A stretch of 64,000 nucleotides of DNA from the NCBI RefSeq assembly GCF_013282805.1, contig NZ_CP054038.1, positions 3,410,001 to 3,474,000 on the forward strand. Reading direction: 5' to 3'. This DNA is from Microbacterium hominis. Lineage in GTDB: Bacteria > Actinomycetota > Actinomycetes > Actinomycetales > Microbacteriaceae. Under the pieces are notes generated by a model. It saw nothing but the letters and a program-made list of their open reading frames with translations, was not told where the DNA came from and searched no databases. The first letter of the stretch is position 1. Every line of letters starts with the position of its first letter. Made by a program: the position numbers and the translations under genes. This document shows positions 1 to 7,729 of the stretch, one piece after another.

Positions 1-852
1 TCCGGCCTCGCGCCCGAGCACGCGGGTGACTACTACCGCTCGCTCATCGCGCTGTACGACCAGTGGGGCATCGACTTCATCAAGGCCGATGACCTGCTGT
101 GGCCGTATCAGGCCGCCGACATCGAAGCGCTGTCGGCCGCGATCGAGGCGTCTCCGCGCGAGATCTCGCTGTCGCTGTCTCCCGGCCGGCACCTGTCGGC
201 CGCGCACCTCGACCACCTCCGCGCCCACTCCACGATGTGGCGCGTGTGCGACGACGTGTGGGACCGCTGGATCGACGTCGAAGAGAACTTCTCGCGCCTC
301 GCCCGGTGGGCTCCGTTCGCGGGCGAAGGCGGATGGCCGGACGCCGACATGCTCCCGCTCGGGCGCATCGGCCTGCGCGCCGAGCGCGGCGATCCTCGCC
401 ACGACCTCCTCACCCCCGGCGAGCGGCGGTCGATGGTGACGCTGTGGTGCATCGCCCGGTCGCCGCTCATGGTCGGCGGCGACCTGCCGACCTCCGACCC
501 CGCGACGATCGCGCTGCTGCAGAACGACGACGTGCTGGCGCTCCTGCGGTCGGCGAACAGCCGCGAACTCCTCCGCGAACGCGACCTCGTCGTGTGGGCT
601 GCCGAGGGTGCGGACGGCGAGCGCTGGGTCGCCGTGTTCAACCTCTCCGACGAGCACCGCGTCGAGCCGTTCGACACCCGCTCGCTGGGGCTCGGTCCGG
701 CGCCGGCGCGGATCGTCGAGGTGTGGACCGGGTCGGATGCCTCGGTCGAGGCGGTCCACGAGCAGTCGAATGCCGCCCGCAGCGTCGCTCCGGGTTCGTC
801 GGTCGTGCGGGCCGACCTCGCTCCGCACGGGTGCGTGCTGTGGCGGGCCTGA
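1..852 (+). CDS. GH27-type alpha-galactosidase, C-terminal part
   Basis: The open frame runs in from the left edge, so the N-terminus is missing. It reads as the second half of a clan GH-D (GH27-like) retaining alpha-galactosidase, which releases terminal alpha-D-galactose. Visible are GIDFIKADD, where the Asp after Lys-Ala fits the family nucleophile, and WRVCDDVWDRW, which fits the segment carrying the acid/base Asp. The last roughly 90 residues look like the usual C-terminal beta-sandwich. The stop overlaps the next gene's GTG start by 13 bases, so the two glycosidases are probably translated together. Whether the intact enzyme is secreted cannot be judged. GH27 and GH36 share this motif; GH27 fits the sequence around the second Asp better. 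Confidence 0.85.
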   Translation, partial: SGLAPEHAGDYYRSLIALYDQWGIDFIKADDLLWPYQAADIEALSAAIEASPREISLSLSPGRHLSAAHLDHLRAHSTMWRVCDDVWDRWIDVEENFSRLARWAPFAGEGGWPDADMLPLGRIGLRAERGDPRHDLLTPGERRSMVTLWCIARSPLMVGGDLPTSDPATIALLQNDDVLALLRSANSRELLRERDLVVWAAEGADGERWVAVFNLSDEHRVEPFDTRSLGLGPAPARIVEVWTGSDASVEAVHEQSNAARSVAPGSSVVRADLAPHGCVLWRA

Positions 853-3047
853 GCACCTTCGTCCCACTGGGTGACGTCCGCCTTCTCGAGGGGCCGGATG
901 CCTCGGCCCAGCGCACCGTGTCGGCCACGCTTCAGCGGCTCGACCCCGAGCGGCTGCTGGCTCCGTTCCGACGCGAGGCCGGGCTGACGCCGCACGCCGA
1001 GCCGTACCCGGGGTGGGAGTCGGACGGGCTGGACGGACACACCGCCGGCCATGTGCTCACCGCCGCGAGTCAGCTCGCCGCCCAGGGCGACGCGGCCGCC
1101 CGTGCGCTGGCGGCGCACATCGTCGCGGGCATGCGGGCCTGCCAGGTCGCGATCGGCACCGGGTACGTCGGCGGAGTTCCGGACGGTGCCGCGCTGTGGG
1201 ACGAGCTCGCCGCCGGCCGCGTCGAGGCGGGCGCGTTCCATCTCAACGGACGCTGGGTTCCGCTCTACAACCTGCACAAGACGCTCGCCGGGCTCCTCGA
1301 CGCGGCGCAGCTCGCCGCGATCCCCGATGCCGAGACCGCGGTGGCCGCGTTCGGCGACTGGTGGCTGGCTGCCTGCGCCCGGCTCGATGACCCGACGCTC
1401 CAGACGATCCTGCGCACCGAGTTCGGAGGCATCCCGGACGCCCTCGCACGGCTCGCGCTGCACCGCCGCGACCGCGCGCTGCTCGACCTGGCTCGCCGGT
1501 TCGTGCCCGATGCCCTCGTCGAACCCCTCGCCGCCGGACGCGACGAGCTCGACGGCCTGCACGCGAACACGCAGATCCCGGTGGTGGTGGGCTTCGCGGC
1601 GATCGAGCGCGCTGCGGCGGTCCTCGCCCCCGACCTCGCAGCCGACATCGCCGCCCGCGAAGGGGCGGCCGCGCGCACCTTCTTCGCCGCCGTCGCCCAC
1701 CGCCGCAGCTCGGCGATCGGCGGTGACAGCGTGCGCGAGCACTTCCCGGCCGACGCGCTCGCGATGTTCACTGCGCGCGAAGGTCCCGAGACCTGCAACA
1801 CGCACAACATGGTGCGCCTCGCCGGCGAGCTCCACCTGCTGACCGGCGACGACCGGTACCTGCTGTGGGCCGAGAACGCCCGGATCAACCATCTGCGCTC
1901 GGCGCAGCATCCCGAGCATGGCGGGCTCGTGTACTTCACGAGCCAGCGCCCGGCGCACTACCGCGTGTACTCGCCCGAGGCCGAGGGCTTCTGGTGCTGC
2001 ATGGGCTCGGGCTTCGAGGCGCAATCCCGCCACGCGGCGCAGGTGTTCTCGGTCACGGGTGACGGCGTGCTGCAGCTCAACGCGTTCCCCGCCGCCGAGG
2101 CGAGGTGGAACGACGGGGTGGTGTCGATCGCACCTGCCGACGGCGTCGACGTCTGGCACCTGACGGCGACGACCTCGACGCGGGTGAGCGTTCTGATCCC
2201 CGACTGGGTCGACGGCGTCGCGACCGTGGATGGGGCGATGGATGCCTCGGCCGGGTCTCGTGTCGCGCTCGAGCTCGCCGCCGGGGAGGGGGTCGAGCTC
2301 CGACTCCCCCGCCGGCTGAGGGTCGAGAGGATGCCCGGCGCCGAGGACTGGGGCTGGGTCGTGGACGGACCGCACGTGCTCGCCCAGCGCATCCCCGATG
2401 ACACGGTGTCGTACCGTGGCGACGGCGCCCGCCTCGGACACATCGCGACCGGTCCGCTGCGACGCCTGGCCGAGACGCCCGTGCTCGAGCCCGAGCTCAG
2501 GGCCGTCCGCCTCGGCGACGGGCGCGTGCGCGTCGTGACCGACGTCGGCCCCGTCGACCTCGAACCTTTCGCGCATCTGCACGACGCCCGTTACACGCTG
2601 GCGTGGCCGTTGGGCGACCCGGCCACACGGCGCGACCAGCTCGCCGCTATCGACGCCGCTTCGCTCGAACTCGACGCCCGCACCCGCGACGTCATCCGCT
2701 TCGGCGAGCAGCAACCCGAGAGCGACCACGGCCTCACCGCGACCGACGAGCTGACCGGCATCGACGGGGGCGAGCGCTGGCGCGCGACGCGCGGCACGAT
2801 CACGGTGACGCTGCGCGACTGGTCGGGCGCAGCATCCCATCTCCTGCTCGCGGGAGCAGGCGGCGACGTCCGGGTGCGCGTCCGCGACACCGTCCTGCAC
2901 GAGGGCGCGGTGGATGCCTCGGGCACCGCGATTCCGCTGCCTCCGGGCGGTGCGGAGGTCGAGCACACGGTGCACCTCGAGTCCGCCGGCGGCGAGCCGA
3001 CCGCACGCCTGACCGAGCTGCGACTGATGGCCGAGGCATCCGACTGA
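840..3047 (+). CDS. GH127 beta-L-arabinofuranosidase (DUF1680)
   Basis: A 735-residue protein of the GH127/DUF1680 family, whose characterised members cleave beta-L-arabinofuranosyl residues with a zinc-bound cysteine nucleophile. The metal and catalytic set is visible: Glu317 and Cys319 in ETCNTHNM and the pair Cys386-Cys387 in FWCCMGSG, matching Glu-x-Cys and Cys-Cys of the Bifidobacterium HypBA1 enzyme. DGHTAGH lies at 65-71, in the (alpha/alpha)6 barrel, and beta-rich domains follow. The GTG start overlaps the end of the upstream alpha-galactosidase; coding similarity begins right there and no better in-frame start is near. There is no signal peptide, so it probably acts on imported oligosaccharides. 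GH146 is a related alternative. Confidence 0.88.
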   Translation: MAGLSTFVPLGDVRLLEGPDASAQRTVSATLQRLDPERLLAPFRREAGLTPHAEPYPGWESDGLDGHTAGHVLTAASQLAAQGDAAARALAAHIVAGMRACQVAIGTGYVGGVPDGAALWDELAAGRVEAGAFHLNGRWVPLYNLHKTLAGLLDAAQLAAIPDAETAVAAFGDWWLAACARLDDPTLQTILRTEFGGIPDALARLALHRRDRALLDLARRFVPDALVEPLAAGRDELDGLHANTQIPVVVGFAAIERAAAVLAPDLAADIAAREGAAARTFFAAVAHRRSSAIGGDSVREHFPADALAMFTAREGPETCNTHNMVRLAGELHLLTGDDRYLLWAENARINHLRSAQHPEHGGLVYFTSQRPAHYRVYSPEAEGFWCCMGSGFEAQSRHAAQVFSVTGDGVLQLNAFPAAEARWNDGVVSIAPADGVDVWHLTATTSTRVSVLIPDWVDGVATVDGAMDASAGSRVALELAAGEGVELRLPRRLRVERMPGAEDWGWVVDGPHVLAQRIPDDTVSYRGDGARLGHIATGPLRRLAETPVLEPELRAVRLGDGRVRVVTDVGPVDLEPFAHLHDARYTLAWPLGDPATRRDQLAAIDAASLELDARTRDVIRFGEQQPESDHGLTATDELTGIDGGERWRATRGTITVTLRDWSGAASHLLLAGAGGDVRVRVRDTVLHEGAVDASGTAIPLPPGGAEVEHTVHLESAGGEPTARLTELRLMAEASD

Positions 3048-3050
3048 TCG

Positions 3051-3104
3051 GAAAGCGCTTGCGGGATGCCTCGCCCCGTGGCACACTGTTGGAAAGCGTT
3101 TACC
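3051..3104 (+). promoter_or_regulatory. Promoter with two LacI-type operators
   Basis: Two operator-like words lie between the GH127 gene and the Gfo/Idh gene: GAAAGCGCTTGC (3051-3062) and GGAAAGCGTTTACC (3091-3104), both resembling the LacI/CcpA-family core with a central CG. A possible sigma-70 promoter, TTGCGG (3059-3064) and CACACT (3082-3087) with a 17-base spacer, sits so that one operator touches the -35 and the other the start point. This fits repression of the operon starting at 3173, perhaps by one of the two LacI proteins encoded at 7730-9788. Confidence 0.6.
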
Positions 3105-3172
3105 CGCTCCCTTGAACTTCCTGTCGTGACCGTGGCGTCGCAACAGGCCACACCGAAGAAAGCAGGACCATC

Positions 3173-4369
3173 GTGACCGACACGACCCTCGTCGCAGCCC
3201 AGGCCGAGGCTGCCCCCGCCGTCCGCGAGATCGGCATCATCATGAACGGCGTCTCGGGCCGCATGGGCTACCGCCAGCACCTCGTTCGCTCGATCCTCGC
3301 GATCCGCGACCAGGGCGGCATCGAGCTGTCCGACGGCACCAAGGTCACCGTCAAGCCCCTGCTCGTCGGCCGCACCGAGGGCAAGCTCGCCGAGCTCGCC
3401 GCCAAGCACGGCATCGAGGACTACACGACCGACCTCGACGCCGCCCTCGCCGACCCGCGCTGGGAGATCTACGCCGACTTCCTCGTCACGAAGGCCCGCG
3501 CCACGGCGCTCCGCAAGGCCATCGCCGCCGGCAAGACCATCTACACCGAGAAGCCCACGGCCGAGTCGGTCGAAGAGGCCCTCGAGCTCGCGCAGCTCGC
3601 CAAGGCCGCCGGCGTCAAGACCGGTGTCGTGCACGACAAGCTCTACCTGCCGGGTCTGCAGAAGCTCAAGCGCCTCATCGACTCCGGCTTCTTCGGCCGC
3701 ATCCTGTCGGTGCGCGGCGAGTTCGGCTACTGGGTGTTCGAGGGCGACTGGCAGCCCGCGCAGCGTCCGTCGTGGAACTACCGCGTCGAAGACGGCGGCG
3801 GCATCATCGTCGACATGTTCCCGCACTGGAACTACATCCTCGAGAACCTCTTCGGCGGCGTGAAGACCGTCTACGCGCAGGCATCGACCCACATCCCCAC
3901 CCGTTGGGACGAGCAGAACCAGCCCTACACCGCGACCGCCGAGGACGCCGCGTACGGCATCTTCGAGCTCGAGAACGACGTGATCGCCCAGATCAACTCG
4001 TCGTGGACGGTGCGCGTGAACCGCGACGAGCTCGTCGAGTTCCACGTCGACGGCACGCACGGCTCGGCCGTCGTGGGCCTGTTCGGCGCGAAGATCCAGC
4101 ACCGCAACGCCACCCCCAAGCCGGTGTGGAACCCCGACCTGGCCGACAGCCACGACTACGACCGCGACTGGGCCGAGGTGCCCACGAACGAGATCTTCAT
4201 CAACGGCTTCCGCCAGCAGTGGGAGGAGTTCCTGGAGTCCTACGTGCTCGGCACCGAGTACGAGTACGACCTGCTCGCCGGCGCCCGCGGCGTCGCGCTC
4301 GCCGAGGCCGGCCTCGAGTCGGCCCGCGAGGGCCGCAAGGTCGCGCTCCCCGAGCTGAACCTGGGCTGA
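3173..4369 (+). CDS. Gfo/Idh/MocA family oxidoreductase
   Basis: A 398-residue NAD(P)-dependent dehydrogenase. An N-terminal Rossmann segment begins about residue 20 (IGIIMNGVSGRMGYRQ), and YTEKPTAES carries the EKP motif of the family, whose Lys contributes to the active site. The C-terminal alpha/beta domain contains the conserved GGGIIVDMFPHW stretch. Family members oxidise a sugar or cyclitol hydroxyl to a ketone. The GTG start has an AGCAGGA ribosome site a few bases upstream. It is the first gene after a promoter with LacI-type operators, and DUF993 and isomerase/epimerase genes follow with 5-base and overlapping junctions. The substrate is unknown; a sugar or 3-keto-sugar step is an inference from the neighbours. 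Confidence 0.85.
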   Translation: MTDTTLVAAQAEAAPAVREIGIIMNGVSGRMGYRQHLVRSILAIRDQGGIELSDGTKVTVKPLLVGRTEGKLAELAAKHGIEDYTTDLDAALADPRWEIYADFLVTKARATALRKAIAAGKTIYTEKPTAESVEEALELAQLAKAAGVKTGVVHDKLYLPGLQKLKRLIDSGFFGRILSVRGEFGYWVFEGDWQPAQRPSWNYRVEDGGGIIVDMFPHWNYILENLFGGVKTVYAQASTHIPTRWDEQNQPYTATAEDAAYGIFELENDVIAQINSSWTVRVNRDELVEFHVDGTHGSAVVGLFGAKIQHRNATPKPVWNPDLADSHDYDRDWAEVPTNEIFINGFRQQWEEFLESYVLGTEYEYDLLAGARGVALAEAGLESAREGRKVALPELNLG

Positions 4370-4374
4370 CCCGC

Positions 4375-5592
4375 ATGGTCACCCTCTCGCTGCTCGGCGC
4401 CGACGGCGCCGTCACGGGCACAGAGCTCAACGAGGCCCCGGGCTATAACAAGCCCGAAGGCCCGCTGAAGAGCCGCGTCGCCTACGCCGCCGCGCACGTC
4501 GTGCCGAAGATCCACGCCGACAACACGCCGGGTCAGCCGGCCGACGTCGACTGGGACGCCACGCTCGACTTCCGCCGTGCCGTGTACTCGTGGGGTCTGG
4601 GCGTCGCCGACGCCATGGACACCGCCCAGCGCAACATGGGACTGGATGCCGCGGCCACCCGCGACCTCATCGCCCGCTCGGCACAGGTCGCGCGCGAAGA
4701 GGGCGGCTCGGTCGTCGTCGGCGTCAACACCGACCACGTCGAGGACGAGCACATCTCACTCGACCAGGTGATCGACGCCTACAAGTCGCAGCTGCACTTC
4801 ACCGAAGAGCAGGGCGCGGGCCCGGTCCTCATGGCATCGCGTCACCTGGCGCGCGTGGCGCAGTCGGCCGACGACTACCGTCACGTCTACCGCGAGGTGC
4901 TGCAGTCGGCCACCGCGCCGGTCGTCCTGCACTGGCTGGGCACCGCGTTCGACCCGGTGCTCGAGGGCTACTTCGGCTCGACCGACTGGCGCGAGGCATC
5001 CAGTGTTCTGCTCGACGTGATCGGCGAGAACACCGACAAGGTGGCGGGCGTCAAGATGAGCCTGCTGGATGCCGCGAGCGAGGTCTCCGTGCGCGAGCGC
5101 CTCCCCGAGGGCGTGCGCATGTTCACGGGCGACGACTTCAACTACGTAGGACTCATCGGCGGTGCCGACGTGCCCCAGGCGACGCAGCCAGACCGCGATC
5201 CGAGCTCCCCGCGCCAGCACTCCGACGCGCTGCTCGGCGCGTTCGCCGCGCTCACCCCGGTGGCCTCGGCGGCCATCCAGGCGCTCGATGCCGGTCGCCC
5301 CGACGAGTACCTGCGCATCCTCGGTCCCACCGAGGAGCTCAGCCGCCAGATCTTCGCCGCGCCCACGTTCTACTACAAGACGGGCGTCGCGTTCCTGTCG
5401 TGGCTGAACGGCCACCAGTCCGCGTTCCAGATGGTCGGCGGTCTGCACTCCGCGCGCAGCCTGCCGCATCTGTCACGCATCGTCGAGCTGGCGAACGCCT
5501 CGGGAGCGCTCGAGAAGCCCGAACTGGCGATGATCCGCTGGCACGGGATGCTGCGCCACAACGGCATCGATGTTCCGGGAGTCATCGCATGA
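4375..5592 (+). CDS. DUF993 protein, DHDPS/aldolase-like TIM barrel
   Basis: A 405-residue protein of the DUF993 group, usually labelled dihydrodipicolinate-synthase family. Such TIM barrels form a Schiff base with a lysine to cleave or dehydrate sugar acids and keto sugars. The best candidate is Lys227 in VAGVKMSLLDAASE; a second conserved-looking block, MFTGDDFNYVGLIGG, follows about 30 residues later. The ATG lies 5 bases after the previous stop, and the gene's own stop overlaps the next ATG as ATGA. I know of no characterised reaction for DUF993. Its position between a Gfo/Idh dehydrogenase and an isomerase suggests a retro-aldol or dehydration step on the oxidised sugar, which is inference. 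Confidence 0.8.
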   Translation: MVTLSLLGADGAVTGTELNEAPGYNKPEGPLKSRVAYAAAHVVPKIHADNTPGQPADVDWDATLDFRRAVYSWGLGVADAMDTAQRNMGLDAAATRDLIARSAQVAREEGGSVVVGVNTDHVEDEHISLDQVIDAYKSQLHFTEEQGAGPVLMASRHLARVAQSADDYRHVYREVLQSATAPVVLHWLGTAFDPVLEGYFGSTDWREASSVLLDVIGENTDKVAGVKMSLLDAASEVSVRERLPEGVRMFTGDDFNYVGLIGGADVPQATQPDRDPSSPRQHSDALLGAFAALTPVASAAIQALDAGRPDEYLRILGPTEELSRQIFAAPTFYYKTGVAFLSWLNGHQSAFQMVGGLHSARSLPHLSRIVELANASGALEKPELAMIRWHGMLRHNGIDVPGVIA

Positions 5593-6470
5593 GCACGGTC
5601 GACCCGCGCCTGTCCATCAACCAGGGCACCATCAAGAAGGCCGACCTCGCCGAGGCGCTGCGGGCGACCGCGGCGAACGGCGTGTCGTCGATCGGACTGT
5701 GGCGCGAGCCCGTGCAGGAGGTGGGCCTGGCCACCGCGGCGAAGATGCTCGCCGACTCGGGCCTGCGCTTCTCCACGCACTGCCGCTCGGGCTTCTTCAC
5801 GATGCCCGAGGGCCCCGCCCGCCGCGCGTCGATCGACGACAACCTCGTCGCGATCGAAGAGGCCGCAACCCTCGCCGCCGCCGGCGCCCCGGGCTCGTTC
5901 CCGGTGCTCGTGCTCGTCGCAGGCGGTCTGCCGGAAGGCTCGCGCGACGTCGTCGGCGCCCGCGAGCGGGTGCGCGACGCGATCGGCGAGCTGGCTCCCG
6001 CGGCACAGGCGGCCGGCGTGCAGCTGGCGATCGAGCCGCTGCACCCGATGTACGCGTCCGACCGCTGCGTCGTCTCGACCCTCGGCCAGGCGCTCGACAT
6101 CGCGGCAGACTTCGCGCCCGAGGTCGTCGGCGTCACGGTCGACACCTTCCACATCTGGTGGGACCCCGAGGTGCTGGCATCCATCGCCCGCGCCGGTCGC
6201 GAGGGACGCATCGCCACCTATCAGGTCTGCGACTGGAAGACGCCGCTGGCCGCCGACGTGCTGCTGAGCCGCCACTACCCGGGCGACGGCGTGATCGATT
6301 TCGCATCGCTCACGCGCGCCGTGGAGGAGACCGGCTACGACCGCGACATCGAGGTCGAGATCTTCAACGCCGACATCTGGGCGAAGGACCCCGACACGAT
6401 CGTGCGCGAGACGGCGGCCGGCTTCGGCGCCGCGGTCTCCCCGCACCTGCGCGCGACCGTCGCGCGGTGA
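5589..6470 (+). CDS. Sugar phosphate isomerase/epimerase (AP-endonuclease-2-like barrel)
   Basis: A 293-residue TIM-barrel protein of the xylose-isomerase-like/AP-endonuclease 2 family. Candidate metal ligands are Glu in LAIEPLHPM, Asp-His in VTVDTFHIWW, His in SRHYPGDG and Glu in DIEVEIFN, arranged as in IolE, IolI, tagatose 3-epimerase and related enzymes. It is translationally coupled to the DUF993 gene through ATGA. Members isomerise, epimerise or dehydrate sugars and inosols, or act on 3-keto sugars, so the exact reaction cannot be assigned. The constant company of Gfo/Idh and DUF993 suggests the third enzyme of one short pathway. Confidence 0.82.
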   Translation: MSTVDPRLSINQGTIKKADLAEALRATAANGVSSIGLWREPVQEVGLATAAKMLADSGLRFSTHCRSGFFTMPEGPARRASIDDNLVAIEEAATLAAAGAPGSFPVLVLVAGGLPEGSRDVVGARERVRDAIGELAPAAQAAGVQLAIEPLHPMYASDRCVVSTLGQALDIAADFAPEVVGVTVDTFHIWWDPEVLASIARAGREGRIATYQVCDWKTPLAADVLLSRHYPGDGVIDFASLTRAVEETGYDRDIEVEIFNADIWAKDPDTIVRETAAGFGAAVSPHLRATVAR

Positions 6471-6665
6471 CTCCCGCCATGCCCTGCGGCCTCCCGCGAT
6501 GAGCGGGGGCCGCTGGCGGGGTACCTCGATCTGTCCGCCTACCTCGCCGGCGCCGAGCCGCCCCCTCTGCGGGATGCCGACCGGCAGCGACTCGCCCGGA
6601 TTCTGGGGGCTCGCACCGCCGTCGCCACGGACATCCGCACCGAACGCGAATGGCGGGAAGGTGGC

Positions 6666-7604
6666 GTGCACGGCCGCGCGCTGTCGTGGGACGTCGGTTT
6701 CGGCCCCCGCACGCGCGCGTTCCTCCTGACTCCGGCGGAGCACAACGGCGTGCTTCCCGGTCTGCTCGCCCTGCACTGCCACGGCGGGGTGCGCTCGACC
6801 GGCGCCGAGCAGCTGGTCGGCACGGGCCTTGCCCCGCACCCCTCCGCCGCGGCGCTGCGCGGCTCCGTGTACGCCGGGCTGCCGGTCGCCAACGACCTCG
6901 CCCGCGCCGGGTTCGCGGTGCTGGCGCACGACGCGTTCTCGTGGGGCTCCCGCGCGTTCGACCTGTCGGCGCCGTCGCCGAGGCTCGCCGCACAGGTCGA
7001 CGCGCTCGAGGCGCTGTGGCGCGAACGCGGCGGCGCACCCAGCGACGAGGAGCGGTTCGACGCGATCTCCGCCCTGCACGAGGATCACCTCGCGAAGGCG
7101 CTCGGCGTGCTCGGCTCGACGCCGGCGGGGATGGTCGCCACCGACGACCTCGCCGCCCTCGAGGTGCTTGCGGCGCTGCCGGAGGTGGACCCCGCCCGGC
7201 TCGGTGCCTTCGGCCTCTCCGGCGGCGGCGGACGTGCGGTGGTGCTGTCCGCCCTCGACGAGCGCGTTCGGGCATCGGTCGTCGCGTGCATGATGGCCAC
7301 GTCGGCCTCGCTGTTGCCCGACCACCTCGACGCGCACTCGTGGCTGCTCCACTCCCCGGGGCTGGCCGCCTGGCGCGACTGGCCTGACATCGCCGCGATG
7401 ACCGACGGCCGGATGCTGGTGCTGTACGGGCAGCGCGATCCGCTGTTCCCGCCCGCGGGGATGGCGGCGGCCGACCGGAGGCTGGCCTCCCTTCTCGGGG
7501 CGCGGTACACCGGCATCCACTACGACGCGGGCCACGAGTGGAGCGCGCCGATGCAGGCCGACGCCGCGGCGTGGCTGGCCGATGCCCTGGCGGTCCGACA
7601 GTGA
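6666..7604 (+). CDS. Alpha/beta hydrolase (dienelactone hydrolase/acetyl-xylan-esterase-like), 5' end disturbed
   Basis: The uninterrupted frame from GTG 6666 gives 312 residues of an alpha/beta hydrolase: LHCHGGVR oxyanion region, nucleophile Ser in GAFGLSGGGG, acid Asp in YGQRDPLFPP and base His in DAGHEWSAP. Coding-like sequence in the same frame continues upstream to about 6510 (GPLAGYLDLSAYLAGAEPP), but there is no ATG, GTG or TTG there. An ATG at 6499 would read straight into it if the G-run at 6505-6509 had one more base. The true protein is therefore probably about 55 residues longer, starting at 6499. It may deacylate a substrate for the three enzymes encoded just before it. Confidence 0.72.
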   Translation: MHGRALSWDVGFGPRTRAFLLTPAEHNGVLPGLLALHCHGGVRSTGAEQLVGTGLAPHPSAAALRGSVYAGLPVANDLARAGFAVLAHDAFSWGSRAFDLSAPSPRLAAQVDALEALWRERGGAPSDEERFDAISALHEDHLAKALGVLGSTPAGMVATDDLAALEVLAALPEVDPARLGAFGLSGGGGRAVVLSALDERVRASVVACMMATSASLLPDHLDAHSWLLHSPGLAAWRDWPDIAAMTDGRMLVLYGQRDPLFPPAGMAAADRRLASLLGARYTGIHYDAGHEWSAPMQADAAAWLADALAVRQ

Positions 7605-7648
7605 CGCCCGCGCGCGAGGAGATCGCGAACGAGCGATCGGCCGCCCCC

Positions 7649-7670
7649 GGGCGGAAACCGCTTCCCGCCC
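7649..7670 (+). promoter_or_regulatory. LacI-type operator
   Basis: A 22-base near-palindrome: 9 of 11 base pairs match across the centre at 7659/7660. Its core, GGAAACCGCTTCC, is typical of LacI-family sites. It lies about 60 bases upstream of the lacI-like gene's GTG at 7730, so autoregulation is the simplest reading. Confidence 0.6.
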
Positions 7671-7716
7671 TGGCATTCGCCGGGAGCGCCGCGCCGCCCC
7701 CGCGCGATCGGCGTTC

Positions 7717-7722
7717 TAGACT
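7717..7722 (+). promoter_or_regulatory. -10 box of a leaderless promoter
   Basis: TAGACT matches the TANNNT pattern of actinobacterial -10 boxes and ends exactly 7 bases before the GTG at 7730. There is no Shine-Dalgarno sequence. Transcription would start at or next to the start codon, which fixes the start choice for the LacI gene. Confidence 0.6.
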
Positions 7723-7729
7723 CGGCGCT

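Noticed and set aside
108-3143. Long antisense open frame opposite GH127
   Set aside because: Frames open by chance opposite GC-rich genes; its translation is Arg/Ala/Gly/His-rich with no domain, while the plus strand carries catalytic motifs.
6499-6729. Separate 76-residue protein from ATG 6499
   Set aside because: Its reading beyond the G-run is Pro/Arg/Ser-rich and not protein-like; the neighbouring frame continues the hydrolase.
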